Positions 59,288 through 64,000 of a stretch of DNA of 64,000 nucleotides are shown here, piece by piece (position 1 is the first letter of the stretch; the number at the start of each line of letters is the position of its first letter). Location: positions 1 to 64,000 of the forward strand of contig NZ_VHIM01000002.1 of the NCBI RefSeq assembly GCF_006494655.1, given 5' to 3'. The DNA comes from Arthrobacter agilis (GTDB lineage Bacteria; Actinomycetota; Actinomycetes; Actinomycetales; Micrococcaceae). Under the pieces are notes generated by a model. That model did not search any database and was not told where the DNA came from. It saw only the letters and a list, made by a program, of their open reading frames with translations. The translations under genes and the position numbers were made by a program.

Positions 59288-60861
59288 GGGGTGTCTCCCG
59301 TCGGGGTGGTGAAGGTGATGTCGCTGACGGCGCCGCGGACGTCGAGGCGCAGGGCCGGTCCACGCGCGTCGGGATTCAGGCTTGTGCTGCCCACGCTGAG
59401 GACGCCGCTGTCGGCCTGCAGATCGACGATCGCCCCTGCCCCGGGGTCGTCAGCGTTCGCAGCACCGAGTGCTATGCGTGTCCGCACCTCCACCGGTACG
59501 TCGTCGGGCACGATCACCGTGAGGTCGCCGGCCAGCACACTGACAGGGACCACGAGCTCCTGCCGCAGGGGTGGCAGGTCCGTCAGGTCGATCGTCGTAT
59601 CCGCGGCCAGGACGCTGTACCCCTCAGCTGCGGTGGCCAGGGACGCGGGCTTCGCCGTCGCCTCCCGGGCCACGACCCACGTGCCTCCCACCACGCCGAA
59701 GGAGGCGATGAGCGCTCCGACGATGCTGACCGCGGCTGTGAAGCCGATCGGGCCGGACGAGCGCCCCCGGATGCCGAGGATGATGATGCCGAGGGCCAGG
59801 ATGACGGCGGCGCCCGCGAAGGCCACCACGCCAGGGCTGCTGAGGGCGACGACGCCGAGATGATCGAGTGCCAGGACTGCAGCGGCGACGACTGTGGCCC
59901 CGCCCAGGACGAGTGCCGTGGTTGCGCCGGAGGGCCGCTTCGGATGCACGCGCGGTGTCACGGAGGTCTTCCCCGTCCCATACGGTCCGGGTGCAGGCCA
60001 GTCCGACGCAGCGGTCCAGCCCGCCGGGCCGGGCTGGTAGGGCAGGGCACGCGCCCCGGGAAGGGGAAGCGTGGCGCCGGGCTGGTAGGGCAGGGGCACG
60101 GTGCGAGACGTCTCGCTCCCGACGTCGGTGGTCGGCGCGGCCCCAACGGTACCGGACGGGTCGGGCGCGAGGCCGCGTCCCTCCTCCGGGGTGCTCGGCG
60201 TCCTCGGGGTACCGGTAGCCGTCGAGGTGCCCGGCGCCGGGTCGCCGGCCTCCGACCGGTCCGTCGCGGGAGGGTCCACGGGCGGCTGCCCATCCGCGGG
60301 ACCGCTGCCGAATCCCGGCCCGCTCGCGGGCCCCTGGGGTCCGGCGCCGGGCTGTCCCGGCCGGCCCTCTCCGCCGTCCCGCGTCGACCGATTGACGATC
60401 CAGTACACGAAGAGGACCACGGCGCCGATCCAGAACAGGGTCCAGAGGAGGCCCCCGCCCCCGCCGTCGCCGAGGAAGGGGAAGTTGGGGCGCCAGAGAC
60501 CCACCGCCACGAGGGCGGCCGCTCCGGTGAGCCCGGAGGTCCAGGAGCCGCGGCCGGCCTGCTCCACGTGGATGCGCCCGTCCGGCTCGGGCAGGAGGGC
60601 CCACGCCAGGCCGTACAGCAGCACGCCGATCCCGCCGAAGACGGCGAGGACCACGATGAGTCCCCGGACCAGGGCGAGGTCCAGCCCCGTCCTCCGGGCG
60701 ACTCCGCCGGCGACACCGCCGACCCAGCGATCCGGGGTCCTGGTGATGTCCAGGCCGCGAACCCAGCGGAAGAAGGAGGTGGAGGTTGGGGGTTGCCCCG
60801 TCGTGTCTGCGGCCGGTTCGGATTGCCAGGGCGGCCCGCCTGGAGTCGATGCTGAGGTCAT
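59284..60861 (-). CDS. PspC-domain protein with LiaF-like C-terminus
   Basis: 525 residues. N-terminal PspC domain at about 35-95: RWVGGVAGGVARRTGLDLAL, then a helix; a low-complexity Pro/Gly/Thr region (about 155-300), including four similar LPYQPG/LPLPG-type stretches (PLPYQPGATLPLPGARALPY), then two or three helices and a C-terminal beta-rich domain of about 120 residues (TTIDLTDLPPLRQELVVPVS, DLTVIVPDDVPVEV) like the DUF2154/LiaF-type sensors. First gene of a leftward operon, divergent from the kinase-regulator pair. ATG with GGAGGC upstream. Confidence 0.78.
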   Translation of the reverse strand: MTSASTPGGPPWQSEPAADTTGQPPTSTSFFRWVRGLDITRTPDRWVGGVAGGVARRTGLDLALVRGLIVVLAVFGGIGVLLYGLAWALLPEPDGRIHVEQAGRGSWTSGLTGAAALVAVGLWRPNFPFLGDGGGGGLLWTLFWIGAVVLFVYWIVNRSTRDGGEGRPGQPGAGPQGPASGPGFGSGPADGQPPVDPPATDRSEAGDPAPGTSTATGTPRTPSTPEEGRGLAPDPSGTVGAAPTTDVGSETSRTVPLPYQPGATLPLPGARALPYQPGPAGWTAASDWPAPGPYGTGKTSVTPRVHPKRPSGATTALVLGGATVVAAAVLALDHLGVVALSSPGVVAFAGAAVILALGIIILGIRGRSSGPIGFTAAVSIVGALIASFGVVGGTWVVAREATAKPASLATAAEGYSVLAADTTIDLTDLPPLRQELVVPVSVLAGDLTVIVPDDVPVEVRTRIALGAANADDPGAGAIVDLQADSGVLSVGSTSLNPDARGPALRLDVRGAVSDITFTTPTGDTP

Positions 60862-60985
60862 GCCTCCATCCTTCCGAACGGAGCGAGTGCCCACCATCGG
60901 GGCCTACCCTGACTGAACCCTGAGAGCGCCCTGATTCTCGTCCGGGAGCTGCCCCGGGAGACGGACCGCATGATTTCATGAGGGC

Positions 60986-62398
60986 ATGAGACCACCGCTG
61001 CTGCGCAGATCCGACGGCGTGATCGCCGGGGTCTGCGCCGGGTTGGCCGAACACCTCGGGATCGACCGCTCATGGGTGCGCGTGGGAATGAGCCTGCTCA
61101 CGCTCGCATCGGGGGCGGGCCTCCTGCTGTACGCCTGGCTCTGGATCTTCGTCCCGACGGCCGCGGACCGGGACGCCGAGGTGCGACGCCAGCCGGGACC
61201 CGCAGCCTTCATGGACGACGTCGGCGGGACTTCCGCGCCCGGCGTGGCTCCCGCGAGGGACCGGGCAGCCCGGGCGCCGCACGGCGTCACGACGCCGCCG
61301 GTACCGCGCTACACACTGCCCCTACCGGTCCCGCCGGCCCCGACCGCCCTGCCGGACCATGGTGCGGGGACCGCGCGATCCGCCGTCCCCGGCCCGTTCG
61401 ACACCGAGGTGTGGCGCGAGCGCACCCTGCGCGCCGGCCGACGGGAGGTCCTGTTCGGCACGGCACTCCTGCTGGCCGCTGCGGTGCTCGTGGTGCAGTT
61501 GCTCGGGGTCCGGATCGACTGGGGGTTCTTCGTCCCGATCGCCGTCGTGGCCACCGGTGCCGCGCTCGCCTGGTCGCAGCTCGACGAGGTCCGCCGCGCC
61601 AGGGTCATGAACAGGGCCGGTGTCGGGCGGGCAGGGGGCACGGTGCGCTTGCTGGCCGGAGTGGTCCTCGTCGTGGCCGGTGTCCTCGTGGCACTGTCCA
61701 GCAGCGGGTCCTGGACCCTCACCATGGCAACCCTCGTCGCGGTGCTTGCCGTCCTCGCAGGCGTCGGTCTCGTGCTGGCACCGTGGGCCCTGAAGTTCTG
61801 GCGCGACCTGGAGTCCGAGCGCGCAGGTCGCGTGCGGGAGACGGAGCGCGCCGAGATCGCCGCCCATCTGCACGACAGCGTCCTGCAGACCCTCGCGCTC
61901 ATCCAGAACAGGGCGGATTCCGAGAAGGACGTGCTGCGCCTCGCCCGGGCGCAGGAGCGCGAACTGCGCCAGTGGCTCTTCGCCGACCCGGCGCGGGAGC
62001 CCGGCAAGCTCGCCGACCGATTGCGCCTGATGGCCGGTGAGATCGAGGACCGCTACGGCCACCCCGTCGCCGTCGTCGCGGTCGGGGACGCCTCGCTCGG
62101 GGTGGCCGAAGACGCCCTGGCCCAGGCCGCCCGGGAAGCGATGCTCAACGCGGCGAAACACGCCGGCGTCGCCGTCTCGGTCTACCTGGAGGTCGGGCCC
62201 GAGACTGTGGAGGTGTTCGTCCGGGACCGGGGCGCCGGCTTCGACCCGGCAGCGGTGCCCGCGGACAGGGCGGGGATCCGGGAATCGATTCACAGCAGGA
62301 TGGCGCGGCACGGCGGCACCTCGGAGCTGCGCAGCGACGGTGACGGGACCGAGGTCCGGCTCCGACTGCCGAGGACCGCGGAGGACCGCGAGACGTGA
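60986..62398 (+). CDS. PspC-HisKA_3 sensor histidine kinase (LiaS-like)
   Basis: 470 residues. N-terminal PspC domain (about 1-60: RRSDGVIAGVCAGLAEHLGI, LLYAWLWIFVPTAA); a Pro/Arg-rich linker; four helices (about 155-275); then HisKA_3 ERAEIAAHLHDSVLQTLALI with phospho-His296 and a HATPase with AAREAMLNAAKHAG and VFVRDRGAGFDPAAVPADR. NarL-type partner follows 106 nt later. The divergent PspC operon makes membrane damage or cell-wall stress the likely signal. Confidence 0.87.
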   Translation: MRPPLLRRSDGVIAGVCAGLAEHLGIDRSWVRVGMSLLTLASGAGLLLYAWLWIFVPTAADRDAEVRRQPGPAAFMDDVGGTSAPGVAPARDRAARAPHGVTTPPVPRYTLPLPVPPAPTALPDHGAGTARSAVPGPFDTEVWRERTLRAGRREVLFGTALLLAAAVLVVQLLGVRIDWGFFVPIAVVATGAALAWSQLDEVRRARVMNRAGVGRAGGTVRLLAGVVLVVAGVLVALSSSGSWTLTMATLVAVLAVLAGVGLVLAPWALKFWRDLESERAGRVRETERAEIAAHLHDSVLQTLALIQNRADSEKDVLRLARAQERELRQWLFADPAREPGKLADRLRLMAGEIEDRYGHPVAVVAVGDASLGVAEDALAQAAREAMLNAAKHAGVAVSVYLEVGPETVEVFVRDRGAGFDPAAVPADRAGIRESIHSRMARHGGTSELRSDGDGTEVRLRLPRTAEDRET

Positions 62399-62504
62399 CG
62401 CCCGGGCTGATGCCGGCATCACGACCGCCGGGGTCACTCCCCACAGCAGAACCGCCCGGACGGTATCGGCCGGACCATCAGCATCGACCGAGCGAAGGAG
62501 ACAC

Positions 62505-63185
62505 GTGGACACCGGAGACGCAGGAACAGGGGTGGCGGAGCCCGCCACCGTATCGGTGGTGATCGTCGACGACCACGGCATCTTCCGTTCGGGCCTCCGG
62601 GCCGCCCTCGGGCCCGCCATCCGCGTTCTCGGGGAGGCGGCCACGGTCGAGGAGGCCGAGGCCGTCATCGCCGAGGTGCAGCCCGACGTCGTGCTCCTCG
62701 ACGTCCACCTGCCGGGCGGATCGGGCGGCGGCGGCGCAGAGGTCATCCACCGCTGCGTACGGCACGGGACGTCCGCCAGATTCCTCGCCCTGAGTGTCTC
62801 CGATTCGGCCGAGGACGTGGTCGCCGTGATCCGGGCGGGAGCCCGCGGGTACGTGACGAAGACCATCTCCGGTCCGGAGATCACCGACGCCGTGCAGCGC
62901 ATCGCGTCCGGCGACGCGGTGTTCTCGCCGAGGCTCGCCGGCTTCGTCCTCGACGCCTTCGGGACGTCGTCCGTCGCGGTCGACGACGAGCTCGACCGCC
63001 TCTCCGCGCGGGAACTCGAGGTGATGCGACTGATCGCCCGCGGCTACAGCTACAAGGAGACGGCCAAGGAACTCTTCATCTCGGTGAAGACCATCGAGAC
63101 CCATGTCTCGGCTGTGCTGCGGAAGCTCCAGCTGTCCTCCCGCCACGAGCTCACACGCTGGGCCACGGAGCGCAGGCTCCTCTGA
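62505..63185 (+). CDS. NarL/LuxR-family response regulator (LiaR-like)
   Basis: 226 residues. GTG with a perfect GAAGGAG. Receiver: VVIVDDHGIFRSGLRAALGP, phospho-Asp66 in DVVLLDVHLPGG; the loop GGSGGGGAEVIHRC is unusually Gly-rich. C-terminal LuxR HTH: RLSARELEVMRLIARGYSYK then ETAKELFISVKTIETHVSAV. Cognate of the PspC kinase upstream; expected targets include the divergent PspC operon. Confidence 0.88.
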   Translation: MDTGDAGTGVAEPATVSVVIVDDHGIFRSGLRAALGPAIRVLGEAATVEEAEAVIAEVQPDVVLLDVHLPGGSGGGGAEVIHRCVRHGTSARFLALSVSDSAEDVVAVIRAGARGYVTKTISGPEITDAVQRIASGDAVFSPRLAGFVLDAFGTSSVAVDDELDRLSARELEVMRLIARGYSYKETAKELFISVKTIETHVSAVLRKLQLSSRHELTRWATERRLL

Positions 63186-63251
63186 GTCCGCCACCGGCCG
63201 ACCACGAGCGGGTGGGAGCGAGGCAACCCCGGCGAGCCGGTCCGGGACCGG

Positions 63252-64000
63252 TCAGGACGAGCGAGCGGTCCCGAGGAACTCCTGCAGGCGTGCCACCCCT
63301 ACCGCGAGGTCGTCGTCGCCGAGCGCGTAGGAGAGCCGCAGGTAGCCGCTGGGACCGAAGGCCTCCCCGGGCACGACGGCCACCTCCACCTTCTCGAGGA
63401 TCAGCGCGGCGAGCTCCGCGGACGTGGTCGGCGCGACGCCGTCGAAGGAACGGCCGAGCAGTGCGCGCACGTCGGCATAGGCGTAGAACGCGCCGTGCGG
63501 CGTCGGGCATTCCACGCCGTCGATCGCGTTCAGGGCCGACACCATCGCGCGACGACGGCGGTCGAAGGCCGTCTTCATCTCCTCCACGGCCGTGAGAGGG
63601 CCCGAGACCGCTGCCAGCGCCGCCATCTGCGGCACGTTCGAGACGTTCGAGGTCGCGTGGGACTGCAGATTCGTCGCGGCCTTGACGAGGTCCTTGGGGC
63701 CGACCATCCAGCCCACGCGCCAACCGGTCATCGCGTAGGTCTTCGCGACGCCGTTGAGGATGACCACCCTGTCTCCGAGGGACGGAGCGGCGGTCGCGAT
63801 CGAGGTGAACGGCACGCCGTCGTAGGTCAGGTGCTCGTAGATCTCGTCCGTGACCACCCACAGGCCGCGCGCGGCCGCCCACTCGCCGATCTCGCGCACG
63901 GCGTCCGCGCCGTACACGGCGCCCGTGGGGTTCGACGGCGAGACGAACAGCAGCACCTTGGTGCGCGGGGTCAGCGCGGCCTCGAGCTGGTCGAGGGTCA
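63252..64000 (-). CDS. Class I/II PLP-dependent aminotransferase, 5' end outside window
   Basis: The frame is open to the right edge, so the start lies beyond 64000; about 249 C-terminal residues are seen. [40 protein letters not shown] with the PLP-binding Asp/Tyr, and the Schiff-base Lys in [20 protein letters not shown]; substrate Arg in [14 protein letters not shown]. The [10 protein letters not shown] form is typical of aspartate/prephenate aminotransferases in actinobacteria (AspC-like). Confidence 0.88.
   Translation of the reverse strand, partial: TLDQLEAALTPRTKVLLFVSPSNPTGAVYGADAVREIGEWAAARGLWVVTDEIYEHLTYDGVPFTSIATAAPSLGDRVVILNGVAKTYAMTGWRVGWMVGPKDLVKAATNLQSHATSNVSNVPQMAALAAVSGPLTAVEEMKTAFDRRRRAMVSALNAIDGVECPTPHGAFYAYADVRALLGRSFDGVAPTTSAELAALILEKVEVAVVPGEAFGPSGYLRLSYALGDDDLAVGVARLQEFLGTARSS

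Overview
The window is high-GC DNA of actinobacterial type, most likely from a Micrococcaceae bacterium of the Arthrobacter/Pseudarthrobacter kind. The evidence is mycothiol synthase (mshD) next to a GlnR-type nitrogen regulator, HadA/HadB-like dehydratases, many GTG/TTG starts, many genes with a TANNNT hexamer 6-9 nt before the start codon (leaderless transcripts), and a lyeJ-crtD-cruF-like set expected to make the acyclic C50 carotenoid bacterioruberin, the red pigment known from Arthrobacter agilis. The genus is an inference.

Layout. (a) 1-4.1 kb is the right end of an integrated element: the tail of an IS481-type transposase, a Cys-rich zinc-ribbon protein, a lone HK97-type major capsid protein, then a more A/T-rich overlapping pair encoding an ImmA/IrrE metallopeptidase and a class III nucleotide-cyclase-like protein. 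It ends at two GGCAACATTT repeats and a tRNA 3'-end fragment followed by that tRNA's terminator (attachment site). The left end lies outside the window. (b) 4.1-14.5 kb is accessory chromosome: a secreted HNH nuclease, two acyltransferase-3 proteins, a MarR regulator with its own operator next to an MFS exporter, thioredoxin, a DNA glycosylase, a tartrate/malate dehydrogenase and an anion permease. (c) 14.6-17.2 kb is a transsulfuration pair, cbs-metB. (d) 17.4-23.7 kb holds an amidohydrolase, a GT87 mannosyltransferase-like protein coupled to a KdpD/KdpE-like two-component pair, and a MOSC protein. (e) 24-30 kb holds a DEAD-box RNA helicase with a long leader, tRNA-Thr and tRNA-Met, and a cellulose-synthase-like GT2 plus GT39 pair. 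(f) 30-36 kb holds a GH114-like lipoprotein, a redox operon (GliT-like flavoprotein and methyltransferase) divergent from an XRE-cupin regulator, a DJ-1/PfpI protein and an ATP-dependent DNA ligase. (g) 36.6-47.9 kb is mostly core metabolism: hadA-hadB-murB in overlapping frames, a PAS-ANTAR regulator, asd, thyA-folA, a GntR-controlled membrane operon, and ppk with a Nudix/phosphohistidine phosphatase gene. (h) 48-55 kb holds mshD, a 36-bp-arm perfect palindrome, glnR, nitrobindin, a YgfZ-like protein, an ankyrin protein and pfkA. (i) 55.4-58.6 kb is the C50 carotenoid set. (j) 58.7-63.2 kb is a PspC/LiaF-LiaS-LiaR-like envelope-stress locus. (k) The right edge is a truncated class I aminotransferase.

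Many operons are translationally coupled by 1-11 nt overlaps (lyeJ-crtD, hadA-hadB-murB, thyA-folA, kdpD-kdpE, ppk-nudix, membrane protein-gntR). The most unusual material is the ImmA/cyclase pair inside the integrated element, the lone capsid gene beside it, the very long hairpin between glnR and mshD, and the bacterioruberin-type carotenoid cluster.
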